From NCBI GenBank assembly GCA_024275315.1, contig JAJRZK010000062.1, positions 1-64,000 of the forward strand: a stretch of 64,000 bases of DNA. The letters are read 5' to 3'. Under the pieces are notes generated by a model. That model was not told the origin of the DNA. It saw only the letters and a list, made by a program, of their open reading frames with translations, and did no database searches. The translations under genes and the position numbers were made by a program. Positions within the stretch are counted from its first letter, which is position 1. Every line of letters begins with the position of its first letter. Below are positions 41,679-50,498 of the stretch, piece by piece. Origin of the DNA: Nitrospirota bacterium (GTDB taxonomy: Bacteria > Nitrospinota_A > UBA7883).

Positions 41679-44600
41679 ATGACACGTAAGCTCGCCGTAA
41701 CGCTGGTAATGGTTCTTGCGGTGGTTGCCCTGCCGCGCCCGAATGCGGCCTTTGCGCTTAGCGGTGATGGACGGCTGTCACAGGCCAGGGCGCTGTTCGA
41801 CAAAGGCGACATCGGCGCCGCTTCGGATATGCTGGAAAAAATCACGCCGTCGTTGGAGCGCAAAGAGGAGATATTCAACGCCCGGGTACTGATGGGAATG
41901 ATCCAACTGGCCAGGGGGGCGAAACGCCTGGCTCTGGACGAGTTCGCAAAAGCGGCGATGGCGGCGCCCGGAAAAGTTCCGGCCGCCAGGGATTATCCCC
42001 CGCGCGTGATTCATATGTTCCGCCAGGCCAGAGCCGGAGCTGTCGGGTCCGCTCTTATCAGGACGAACCCGCCTGAAGCGCAGGTCTATGTCGACAGGGA
42101 GTATAAAGGGCTGACACCGGTGCGATTGGATAATCTGGCCGTGGGGCGCCACAGCGTGAAGATCACCAGGGCGGGATACCGTTTCGAGGAACGTAAAATC
42201 GATATCGCGCCCGCCGAGGTGGCGGCGTACCATTTGTCCCTGACTGAAGATGACGGCCAGCCGCCTGTCATAATCCATAAGCCGGTCGCCTCGGCAAGGG
42301 TGGGGGGGGCGCTGAGGGTGAGGGCTAAAGTTGACGACAACACTGGTGTAAGCGAGGTGATCCTCTACCACAGAAAAACCGGCGGTCCCGACTATACGAC
42401 ATCGCCCATGTTCCAGGTATCCAGAGGAGTTTTCGAGGGATCGGCGCCGCGCCTTTACGCTGAAGGGGCGCAGTATTACATCAAGGCGATCGACATATCG
42501 GGAAACATATCCACCGACGCAAGCCGGGCGGCTCCACACAACGTCTCCGTAACCGAGGTGGACACGCAACCGCCCCTGCTTTCGCACACCCCCGTCGCAC
42601 GTTGCTCCGACGAAACCAGGCTGACCCTGATCGCCAAGGCGATAGACAACGAGAAAATCATGGGTGTGACCCTGTTCGTAAAACGTGGCGGTGAAAAAAA
42701 GTACCAGGCGCTGGAGATGAAAAATACAAGGGCAGGGGTGTATGAGGCTGTCGTTCCGGAGATTTTCATGAGCCCCGGAGAGCTTGATTACTATATAAAC
42801 GCCGCCGATATCACGGGCAACGTGCAAAGCTCCGGATGGGCCGGCGCGCCGCATGTTTTGACGATATTCAACGTAACCCCGTTTTACGAAGGTGTGGTGG
42901 CCACTCGCGAGGATAAAAAAGGCAGGGAACTGATCGTAACATCGTCCAGCGCCGGAGGGCCGTTTGAAAAAGACCAGACGCTTGCCGTGGTAAGGGCCAC
43001 GGAAAAAATCATGGATCCCGAAACAGGCGTGGTCATAGCCGTAACGCAGAGGCTGGTCGGAAAAATAAAAATAACCGTTCCGGGTGATGTCTTCTCACGG
43101 GGCAAAATAGTAAAGGAATACGGCAAGCTCTCTATCCGGCGGGGGGACCTGGTTCGCTCCGCGCCGGGCGCTCCCTCGGGGTTGAGGGTGGTTTCCTCGG
43201 GCGCGTCTGGCGATCTCACCGTCATGTGGAACCAGAGTCCGGAGCCGGAGGTGTCGGGCTATCTGCTGTTCCGGGCCGTCTCTGCGGACGGACCTTTTGA
43301 GGAGCTTGGCAGAAGGATCAGCGGAAGGGAGAGTGTGAAGTATGTGGACAAAAGTTCCAGGAAAAACAGGCTTGCTCCCGGCCAGACATATTTCTATAAA
43401 CTAAAGGCGTATAACGACGATAAACACCTGTCCGTCTTTTCCGCGCCGGCGCGGGTTACTCTGCGCATAGGTCCCGCTCCTGTCGAAAATCTTGAGGCGG
43501 TGTCCGGTCTTATCCGCAAGGTAAAGTTGGTCTGGCGACGGAGTGCGGACGACAAAAGCGTTGTCGGCTACAAGGTTTACAGAAGCGATTCCATGCTGGG
43601 TGTCTATACACAGATAGCCGATCTTCAAGATCCCGGAGCGACATCGTATACCGACCGGAACAACCCGCCCGCGCACGAGGTGTCCGACGGCGTAAGATAC
43701 TGGTACAAGCTCGCGTCCTACGATATGGACAACCGGCTTGGGGTGTTTACCGATCCCGTCTCCGCTGTCACCCGCGGTAAACCGTCGCCGCCGGAAAAGC
43801 TGACGCTGATCGCATCCTCTGTCAGGTCGATAGCTTTTGGGTGGAGCCTCCATCCGGATCCGGACGTCGTGAAATACAGGATCTACAGGAGCGGTTCTAA
43901 AAACGGGGATTTCAAGCTGGTTGAAGAAATATCCGGCCGGGCCGTGGTTGAATACACCGACACGGGCGAAAGCAACCTGTCGGATGGCAAGACCTACTTT
44001 TATTATGTTACCGCTGTAAACAGGGGCGGAGCGGAATCGGACAGGTCCTCCATCATTTCCGGTTATACGCTTGGTCCGCCGACAGCGCCCGGCTCCCTGC
44101 GGCTGACGTCCGGGATGGCCAGGAGCGTGCGGATAGAGTGGGAGCCCGTGGCGGATCAGGATGTAACCAGCTATTCGGTCTACCGTGGTGAGTCCCCGGA
44201 CGCCTTGAGGAGGATCGCGAGACTGAACGGAAGGGACGTGGCAAAATACGTGGATAACGGGGAGTGGGAACGCAGGCTGGAGGGAAGGAAGGAATATTAT
44301 TACACCGTCAGGTCTGTCAACACCGTAGGTGTGGAGAGCCGGGCCGGTGAAATATTGTCAGCCATGCCGAAAAACGGTCCTGCTCCACCCGTTGGCTTTT
44401 CCGCCACGCAGGGACTAAAAGGCAGGACCACGCTCACCTGGAGCCCGAACAAGGAGCCGGATATCGAAGGTTATCGTGTGTTGCGGGCGACTCCGGACAG
44501 CAGGGAGTTCCGGGTGATCGCGCTGGTCAAGGACGAAATTTATGAGGACCTGTTCTTAGACCATGGCGCGACCTACTATTACAGGATCCAGGCGGTGGAC

Positions 44601-44927
44601 CATGACGGCCTGATCGGTGACAGGAGCGAGACCATCGCTGTAAGCACCCGGCGGATTCCCACCGCCCCAACCGGGCTGGGGGCGTCGGCCGGCATGAGTT
44701 CTGTCACGCTTTCCTGGAGGGAAAGAAGGGGTATTGACATCGACCATTACGTCATCTACATGGTGGATGAGGCTGGAAGGAAAAAGGTAGGGCAAAGCGT
44801 AAAACCCTATTACATTGTCGAATATCTCGAGCCGGGAGTTTCGTATACTTTTACAGTAACCGCGGTGGACAGCCTGGGCCTGGAAAGCGCCCCGTCTCCG
44901 GCTTCTCGGGTTACGACATTGAAATGA
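41679..44927 (+). CDS. Exported protein with TPR-like, PEGA and six fibronectin type III domains
   Basis: About 1082 residues from the ATG at 41679, chosen because a signal peptide follows directly (KLAVTLVMVLAVVALPRPNAAFA). Domain order, numbered from this start: helical TPR-like region (~30-105), PEGA domain (~122-185; SALIRTNPPEAQVYVDREYKGLTPVRL), two Ig-like repeats (~190-385, each with VSEVILYHR- or MGVTLFVKR-type strands), a linker domain (~390-490), then six FN3 domains of ~95 residues to the C-terminus (each starts APxxL and has W...PD..GYxVYR). It is a surface or periplasmic scaffold. Its stop overlaps the start of the kinase-fold gene (ATGA). Confidence 0.88.
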   Translation: MTRKLAVTLVMVLAVVALPRPNAAFALSGDGRLSQARALFDKGDIGAASDMLEKITPSLERKEEIFNARVLMGMIQLARGAKRLALDEFAKAAMAAPGKVPAARDYPPRVIHMFRQARAGAVGSALIRTNPPEAQVYVDREYKGLTPVRLDNLAVGRHSVKITRAGYRFEERKIDIAPAEVAAYHLSLTEDDGQPPVIIHKPVASARVGGALRVRAKVDDNTGVSEVILYHRKTGGPDYTTSPMFQVSRGVFEGSAPRLYAEGAQYYIKAIDISGNISTDASRAAPHNVSVTEVDTQPPLLSHTPVARCSDETRLTLIAKAIDNEKIMGVTLFVKRGGEKKYQALEMKNTRAGVYEAVVPEIFMSPGELDYYINAADITGNVQSSGWAGAPHVLTIFNVTPFYEGVVATREDKKGRELIVTSSSAGGPFEKDQTLAVVRATEKIMDPETGVVIAVTQRLVGKIKITVPGDVFSRGKIVKEYGKLSIRRGDLVRSAPGAPSGLRVVSSGASGDLTVMWNQSPEPEVSGYLLFRAVSADGPFEELGRRISGRESVKYVDKSSRKNRLAPGQTYFYKLKAYNDDKHLSVFSAPARVTLRIGPAPVENLEAVSGLIRKVKLVWRRSADDKSVVGYKVYRSDSMLGVYTQIADLQDPGATSYTDRNNPPAHEVSDGVRYWYKLASYDMDNRLGVFTDPVSAVTRGKPSPPEKLTLIASSVRSIAFGWSLHPDPDVVKYRIYRSGSKNGDFKLVEEISGRAVVEYTDTGESNLSDGKTYFYYVTAVNRGGAESDRSSIISGYTLGPPTAPGSLRLTSGMARSVRIEWEPVADQDVTSYSVYRGESPDALRRIARLNGRDVAKYVDNGEWERRLEGRKEYYYTVRSVNTVGVESRAGEILSAMPKNGPAPPVGFSATQGLKGRTTLTWSPNKEPDIEGYRVLRATPDSREFRVIALVKDEIYEDLFLDHGATYYYRIQAVDHDGLIGDRSETIAVSTRRIPTAPTGLGASAGMSSVTLSWRERRGIDIDHYVIYMVDEAGRKKVGQSVKPYYIVEYLEPGVSYTFTVTAVDSLGLESAPSPASRVTTLK

Positions 44928-45577
44928 TTTCGCGCAGGCGCGGGTCCGGGTGGGTTGTCAAGCTTGGCGGAAGTCTGGATAACGAAAAAACCCTGGCCGC
45001 TCTTCTTCCCGTAATCGACAAGCTGTCGGAAAAACACAGGCTGGTGATTGTTCCAGGCGGTGGTGGATTCGCCGATTATATTCGCGGCAGGAGCGCAGCG
45101 CGTGGTGTCCCGGATCATGTCGCTCACGCCCAGGCTGTTCTGGCGATGTCGCAATTCGGTTACGACCTGGCGGCGCGTCTTGGCAGGGGTGCGGTGGCGC
45201 ATGACAGGACAAACGCCGTAAAAGCGCTTCGCACCGGGTGTGTTCCCGTTTTTATTCCATATCCCCGGGCACTGGCCGACACCGGGGTTCCTGCAACATG
45301 GGAGGCGACTTCCGACACCATAGCCGCCCGTGTCTGCGCGTACATGGGGTATAAAAAAATTATACTTCTGAAAAGCGTGGACGGTGTCGTTTTGAACCGG
45401 AAATTGTTGGACAGGATCGGGAAAAGCCGTCTTGCCAGATGCGATGTCGTCGACCCGATGTTGGGAAAGTTTCTGGGCAAGGGCTGGGATTGTTTCATCG
45501 TAAACGGCCGCCGGCCGGAAAGGCTGGCCCAGCTTGTCAGCGCCGGAAATGCGACAATGACGAGGATCGACACATAG
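44924..45577 (+). CDS. Amino-acid-kinase-family protein (MfnE-like)
   Basis: 217 residues. WVVKLGGSLDNEKTL is the glycine-rich phosphate loop, VIVPGGGGFADYIR the second, and PATWEATSDTIAARVCAYMGYKKIILLKSVDGV the nucleotide-binding end of the amino-acid kinase fold. The 'WEATSDTIAA...LLKSVDGV' wording is closest to the aminomethylfuran-phosphate kinase MfnE group that I recall, but aspartate/uridylate/acetylglutamate kinases share the fold. The ATG overlaps the stop of the FN3 gene, an odd couple of a cytoplasmic small-molecule kinase and a large exported protein. Confidence 0.75.
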   Translation: MISRRRGSGWVVKLGGSLDNEKTLAALLPVIDKLSEKHRLVIVPGGGGFADYIRGRSAARGVPDHVAHAQAVLAMSQFGYDLAARLGRGAVAHDRTNAVKALRTGCVPVFIPYPRALADTGVPATWEATSDTIAARVCAYMGYKKIILLKSVDGVVLNRKLLDRIGKSRLARCDVVDPMLGKFLGKGWDCFIVNGRRPERLAQLVSAGNATMTRIDT

Positions 45578-45631
45578 CCCGCGTTCCAGATCGCCTCTTT
45601 TCATGCGGTTAGGATATTATTATTTTTGGCA

Positions 45632-45660
45632 TTGACATATTATCCTTTTGCCAATACATT
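45632..45660 (+). promoter_or_regulatory. Sigma70-type promoter in a gene-poor region
   Basis: TTGACA at 45632-45637 and TACATT at 45655-45660 with a 17-base spacer. ATTATCCT occurs twice, at 45639 and 45658, 19 bases apart, around the -10 box, which may be an operator. No recognised gene starts within 370 bases downstream; a 29-codon ORF lies at 45887. The rest of 45578-46035 shows nothing else. Confidence 0.5.
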
Positions 45661-45886
45661 ATCCTCATCATGTGGTCGACATTTTGCCCTCTTGCCTGCT
45701 ATTGCCTGGCGGATCGCCTTGCGAATTCAGCCCGGGCGAACCGGCGGCGATTCCGCCCATGGGCATTTGTATCCGGCCGCATGCGTGGCTGTGATGGCCA
45801 AACCGCGCAGAGCTGTACACACTATCTGAGTGGCGCGCTTGTCGGGTGACAATTGGACCAATCGGGTGTTCGAGGGGGGGGTGATC

Positions 45887-45976
45887 ATGGGTAAATCAGC
45901 AATTGTCTCGTCGCTGAAAGCTGAATGGAACCAGGCCGGAACCAGGTCTTTGTATTATCAGGGAGACTGGCTCTGA
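45887..45976 (+). CDS. Possible 29-residue small ORF
   Basis: ATG preceded by GAGGGGGGGGTGATC. The product begins MGKSAIVSSLKAEWNQ and ends YYQGDWL. It is downstream of the promoter at 45632 and 60 bases before the next gene. It may be a leader peptide or chance. Confidence 0.25.
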   Translation: MGKSAIVSSLKAEWNQAGTRSLYYQGDWL

Positions 45977-46035
45977 CTCGTTGAAAGCGAAGGTTCATTT
46001 ATAAACAGGAAGACATATTTTCAGGAGATTGAAAA

Positions 46036-46353
46036 ATGGCATTACCAGAAATAGAAAATGAGCCCACAGGAAAAAACATGGACGCCAACAGAGCCAGAGA
46101 AATAGCGGAAATGTTTCTGAACCTGGCGGAGCTGACGGCAATTTACAGGCGTGAAAACACCCACTCGCTTTCAGAGGAAGGGGAAAGGGAACTGCGACAA
46201 GCGGAAGACGCGTTGCGAAGCTACTTCTTCAAATATACCTTTGCCGCGATAAATATCCAGAGCGGCGATTTGACTGAAGCGATCGGCAATATCAAGGAAG
46301 CGACTATCAGTGTTGAAGATATCATATCAAACGCCGGCGATATAAACGTATAG
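46036..46353 (+). CDS. Helical hypothetical protein
   Basis: 105 residues, ATG with AGGAG upstream. The sequence is almost entirely helical and charged (MDANRAREIAEMFLNLAELTAIYRRE; SEEGERELRQAEDALRSYFFKYTFAAINIQSGDLTEAIGNIKEATISVEDIIS) with no Cys, membrane segment or known motif. It may form a helical bundle. No partner gene lies beside it. Confidence 0.6.
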   Translation: MALPEIENEPTGKNMDANRAREIAEMFLNLAELTAIYRRENTHSLSEEGERELRQAEDALRSYFFKYTFAAINIQSGDLTEAIGNIKEATISVEDIISNAGDINV

Positions 46354-46536
46354 GAAGACATTCGGATAACCGGCCTGCGGGCGTGTCCGGCCGGCGATAT
46401 CAGGGGGGGTGCGATAAGAAAAAAGGGGGCGGTCGATACAGCCGTATAACACTCTTTATGGCGGGAGATCAGCTTGACCAAGCGATTCTCCTGCCAGGGT
46501 GGTTTGCCGGGTCACGCGCCTGGCCTGCACGGGTTG

Positions 46537-47994
46537 TCAACGCCTGGCGGATCGTGACACCAGGCCGCCGACTGAAAATATGACCAGTGTGCCGATCACG
46601 GTGGTCATCAGCGGATGAAAGGGATTGGCCAGCGGCGCCTCCATCTGTCTGGAGAATGACGCCCACAAAATAACCAGCAACCCGGCGGCGACACCCGACG
46701 CCGCATGGGGCGATGTCGCTCTGCGCGCGAACACGCCCAGCAGGAAAAGCCCCAGCATACCCCCGCTGAACATTCCCGCAAGACGCCACCACATATCCAG
46801 CGCGCCCCGGATCGATATCATCAACAACGCCGTCCCCGTCCCCGTCGCCCCCAGTATGATTGTTGCAATTCGAAGAAACAGGGTATTGGCCCGGTCGCCC
46901 GCTCCCTTGCGAATAAACCGGGCGTAGACATCGGTCATCAGGATGGTCGCCGACGAGTTGAGCGAGCTGTCGACAGAGCTCATGGCCGCCGCGAACAGAG
47001 CCGCTATCAAAAGCCCCGTAAAACCGGATGGCAATTGGCTGACTATGAAATGGGGGAACACCCTGTCGCCCCCCCCTGTCGCGACCGCGTCGGGCAACAG
47101 CTCCGGCTGGACAGTGTAGTATGAGAAAAGAGCCGATCCGATAAACAAAAAAAGCGCGCTGACAGGCATGTAGAGAAGCGTCCCTATCCAGATCGACCGT
47201 TTCGTCTCGGCCAGGGACCTTGCCGTATGGTAACGCTGGATATAGGTCTGGTCGATCCCGAAGTTTTGCAGGTTGATGAACAAGCCATATATCAACACCA
47301 GCCAGAAAGTGGAGTCGGTGAACGAAACAGCGAACGAGCCCAGAGAGAACTTGCCATGCTCCGCCGCGACAGTGAAAAGCTGTCCGGGCCCCTCGGGCAT
47401 ACCGAACAGGAGCGTTACAGCGCATACAACCGCCCCCGCGGTGAGCACCGCGCTTTGAATCGCGTCTGTCCAGATCACAGCCTCGATCCCCCCTATAACG
47501 GTATAAGCGGTCACCAGACAGCCGGTGGCGACGATTATCATGGAAATGTCCCATCCCGTCAGCCGCTCCAGCGCCAGGGCCACCAGAAACAGGATCGTTC
47601 CCACCCGCGCAAACTGGGTCAGCAGATAAAAGGTCATCGCATACAACCTGGCCCATACCCCGAACCTCTTCTCCAGATACGCGTAGGCGGAGATATCCCC
47701 CGTGGCGCGATAAAGCGGAGCGAACCACCTGACAGCCGCCAGAGCGGCCAGGGGAAGCGACAACGAAAACGCGAACGCGTTCCAGTCGCCAGAATATGAT
47801 TTGCCCGGCAACGCCAGAAACGAGATGGAGGAAAGATAGGTGCCGAATATGGACAGCCCGACCACCCAGCCAGGCAACCTGCCGTCAGCGGAAGTAAACC
47901 CGGATGTGGACGACGCCCGACGATAGAATATGCAACCCACCCCCGCCACCCCGGCTATGTACAGGGCAAACACGGCGATGTCGAGTCTGGTCAA
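46537..47994 (-). CDS. Sodium:solute symporter (SSS family)
   Basis: 485 residues with about 13 hydrophobic helices. The N-terminus (IAVFALYIAGVAGVGCIFYRRASSTSGFTSADGRLPGWVVGLSIFGTYLSSISFLALPG) and YTVIGGIEAVIWTDAIQSAVLTAGA match the LeuT-fold SSS pattern, as do AAAMSSVDSSLNSSATILMTDVY and LFINLQNFGIDQTYIQRY. The family imports sugars, amino acids, carboxylates or vitamins with Na+; the substrate cannot be read from sequence. The aconitase gene lies 103 bases upstream in the same direction, hinting at a carboxylate, but that is weak. Confidence 0.9.
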   Translation of the reverse strand: MTRLDIAVFALYIAGVAGVGCIFYRRASSTSGFTSADGRLPGWVVGLSIFGTYLSSISFLALPGKSYSGDWNAFAFSLSLPLAALAAVRWFAPLYRATGDISAYAYLEKRFGVWARLYAMTFYLLTQFARVGTILFLVALALERLTGWDISMIIVATGCLVTAYTVIGGIEAVIWTDAIQSAVLTAGAVVCAVTLLFGMPEGPGQLFTVAAEHGKFSLGSFAVSFTDSTFWLVLIYGLFINLQNFGIDQTYIQRYHTARSLAETKRSIWIGTLLYMPVSALFLFIGSALFSYYTVQPELLPDAVATGGGDRVFPHFIVSQLPSGFTGLLIAALFAAAMSSVDSSLNSSATILMTDVYARFIRKGAGDRANTLFLRIATIILGATGTGTALLMISIRGALDMWWRLAGMFSGGMLGLFLLGVFARRATSPHAASGVAAGLLVILWASFSRQMEAPLANPFHPLMTTVIGTLVIFSVGGLVSRSARR

Positions 47995-48097
47995 TGTAAG
48001 TCTATCCGCAAGATATTATGAAATCCGGAAGATACTTCGCCATCCGCAGATAAACGCGAACATCCCCGGCGCGTTCAGTCGAAAAAGAAACGGGCGG

Positions 48098-50371
48098 CTA
48101 CATATCGAGCTTGATCTTGTTCAGAGCGGAGCCGGCCTTCAACCACTCTATCTGCTCTTCGCTCATGGTGTGCGCCGCCTCGAAACTCTCTGTCGCTCCA
48201 TCTTCATGATGAACGGTTACATGCACGGTTTTACCTGGAGCCAGCCCACCGAGCCCGGTTATGGAGACTCTGTCCGTTTCACGAATTTTTTCGTAATCGG
48301 CAGGGTCAGTGAACGTGAGAGGCAAAACACCCTGCTTTTTCAGGTTTGTTTCGTGGATGCGGGCGAACGAGCGCACCAGAGCCGCGGCCATTCCCAAAAA
48401 CCTGGGAGACATGGCCGCGTGCTCACGCGATGAACCCTCGCCGTAGTTTTCGTCACCTATCACCACCCAGGCGGATCCTTTTTCCTTGTAGTCCCTGGCG
48501 ATCTGGGTAAATGGCTTGCCTCTTTCGTTGGTGAACAGGTCCAGCCCGACACCCGTCTCGCCGGTAAAAGCGTTAATGGCTCCTGTGAACATGTTGTCGG
48601 AAATGTTGTCCAGATGTCCGCGGAACTTCAACCAGGGCCCGGCGGGCGATATATGGTCAGTTGTACATTTACCTTTGGCCTTGAGCAACACCGGCAGTTT
48701 CTCAAAGTCCTTCCCGTCCCACGCGGCGAAAGGCTCGAGCAGTTGCAATCTTTTGCTATCAGGATCGACCGATATTTCCACGCTGGCGCCATCCTCGGCG
48801 GGTGGTACGTATCCTTCCGTGTTGAACACGAATCCCCCGGGCGGCATTTCCGGCGCGGGTTTTGGGGGAGTGAGCTTGAACGATCCGGTTTCGGTTTTGA
48901 TTTCATCCACCATCGGGTCGAACTCCAGCGTTCCGGCGAGACCATAGGCGAGGGTGATCTCCGGGCTGGCCACGAATGCGTAAGTGTGCGCGCTACCGTC
49001 GTTTCGCTTGGGGAAGTTGCGGTTGTAGGAGGTTATGATGGAGTTGGGAGTTCCCAGGGCCACATCGTCCCGTTTCCACTGGCCGATGCAAGGTCCGCAG
49101 GCGTTCGCCAAAACAAAACCGCCGATCGATTCAAAAGTTTTCATCATCCCGTCCCTCTCGACAGTCGAGAAGATCTGTTGCGAACCGGGAGTCACCAGAA
49201 ACGGCGCCTTGGTTTTCGCCCCGTTTTCCATCGCTTGCCGGGCCACGTCGGCCGCGCGGCTGATATCCTCGTATGACGAGTTGGTGCACGACCCGATCAG
49301 GGCCGCGGACAGCTTCGACGGATATTCCCCCTTGCGGGCGTCGGAGGCCATTTGGGAAACCGGCCTGGCCAGGTCCGGCGTGTGAGGTCCCACGATGTGC
49401 GGCTCCAGGCTTGTCAGGTCGATCTCCACCACCTGGTCGTAAAACAATCCCGGGTCCGCCTCCACCTCGGGATCGGCCCTGAGAATTCCGAGAATCTCGT
49501 CGGCCGCGTCGGAACAGAAACCGCGCCTGGTTCCGTCGAGATAGGTTTTCATTCTCCTGTCGTATGGAAAAATGGAAGTGGTGGCTCCGAGCTCGGCGCC
49601 CATGTTCGTAATGGTTCCCTTGCCCGTGCAGGATATGGTTTCACAGCCGGGACCGAAATATTCCACTATCCGGTTGGTGCCGCCCTTGGCGGTAAGCAAA
49701 CCGGCGAGCTTCAGGATAATGTCCTTGGGCGACGCCCACCCGTGCAACTTGCCGGTGAGCCGCACGCCGATCACTTTCGGATAGAGCACTTCCCATGGCA
49801 TGCCAACCATAACATCCACGGCGTCGGCCCCACCGACACCGATGGCGATACAACCCAGGCCGCCGGCGTTTGGCGTGTGGGAATCGGCGCCGATAATAAG
49901 CTGGCCTGGAAAAGCGTAGTTTTCCAGCGCCACCTGGTGGATGATGCCCGATCCGGGTCTCCAGAATCCTATGCCGTATTTTGACGACACGGTACGCAAA
50001 AATTCGTAGACCTCCGCGTTTTCCCTGTTGGCGATCTCCAGGTCGGGTCCGTTGCCTTTCTGGGCTCTTATCAGGTGGTCGCAATGAACGGTGGCGGGGA
50101 CCGACACGGAGGACTTGCCTGCGCTTATGAACTGCAACAGCGCCATCTGCGCCGTCGCGTCCTGCATGATAACGCGGTCGGGACGGAGGCTGAGATAGCT
50201 GGATCCCGGGACCAACTCCTGGCGCTCGGGGTCGTCCAGATGGCCCAGAACGATTTTCTCCGCAAGTGTCATGGGTCTTTGCAATCTGTTGCGCACCAAT
50301 GACAGGGTCTGCTCCAGCCCGGAATAAACCTGCGCAACCGACTCCGCCGACAATTGTATATTATTTTTCAT
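48098..50371 (-). CDS. acn: Aconitate hydratase, mitochondrial-type
   Basis: 757 residues from the ATG at 50371 with GGAGAGGACC upstream (50386 has no ribosome site). The text RPMTLAEKIVLGHLDDPERQE, LRPDRVIMQDATAQMALLQFIS, GADSHTPNAGGLG and IGDENYGEGSSREHAA is that of the mitochondrial-type aconitases. The iron-sulphur ligands are visible in GSCTNSSYEDI and ANACGPCIGQWKR. It isomerises citrate to isocitrate in the TCA cycle. It is monocistronic as far as seen. Confidence 0.96.
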   Translation of the reverse strand: MKNNIQLSAESVAQVYSGLEQTLSLVRNRLQRPMTLAEKIVLGHLDDPERQELVPGSSYLSLRPDRVIMQDATAQMALLQFISAGKSSVSVPATVHCDHLIRAQKGNGPDLEIANRENAEVYEFLRTVSSKYGIGFWRPGSGIIHQVALENYAFPGQLIIGADSHTPNAGGLGCIAIGVGGADAVDVMVGMPWEVLYPKVIGVRLTGKLHGWASPKDIILKLAGLLTAKGGTNRIVEYFGPGCETISCTGKGTITNMGAELGATTSIFPYDRRMKTYLDGTRRGFCSDAADEILGILRADPEVEADPGLFYDQVVEIDLTSLEPHIVGPHTPDLARPVSQMASDARKGEYPSKLSAALIGSCTNSSYEDISRAADVARQAMENGAKTKAPFLVTPGSQQIFSTVERDGMMKTFESIGGFVLANACGPCIGQWKRDDVALGTPNSIITSYNRNFPKRNDGSAHTYAFVASPEITLAYGLAGTLEFDPMVDEIKTETGSFKLTPPKPAPEMPPGGFVFNTEGYVPPAEDGASVEISVDPDSKRLQLLEPFAAWDGKDFEKLPVLLKAKGKCTTDHISPAGPWLKFRGHLDNISDNMFTGAINAFTGETGVGLDLFTNERGKPFTQIARDYKEKGSAWVVIGDENYGEGSSREHAAMSPRFLGMAAALVRSFARIHETNLKKQGVLPLTFTDPADYEKIRETDRVSITGLGGLAPGKTVHVTVHHEDGATESFEAAHTMSEEQIEWLKAGSALNKIKLDM

Positions 50372-50498
50372 GGTGGTCCTCTCCACTCAGATATAGTTTT
50401 TCCAGTTAAAAACCAGTTTAACCGCCGCCCGTTATATGGTCAAGGAAAGCCGGGAGATCTGCGCTGAATGTCGCGCCAAAGGGAAAAACGACGCCCTG

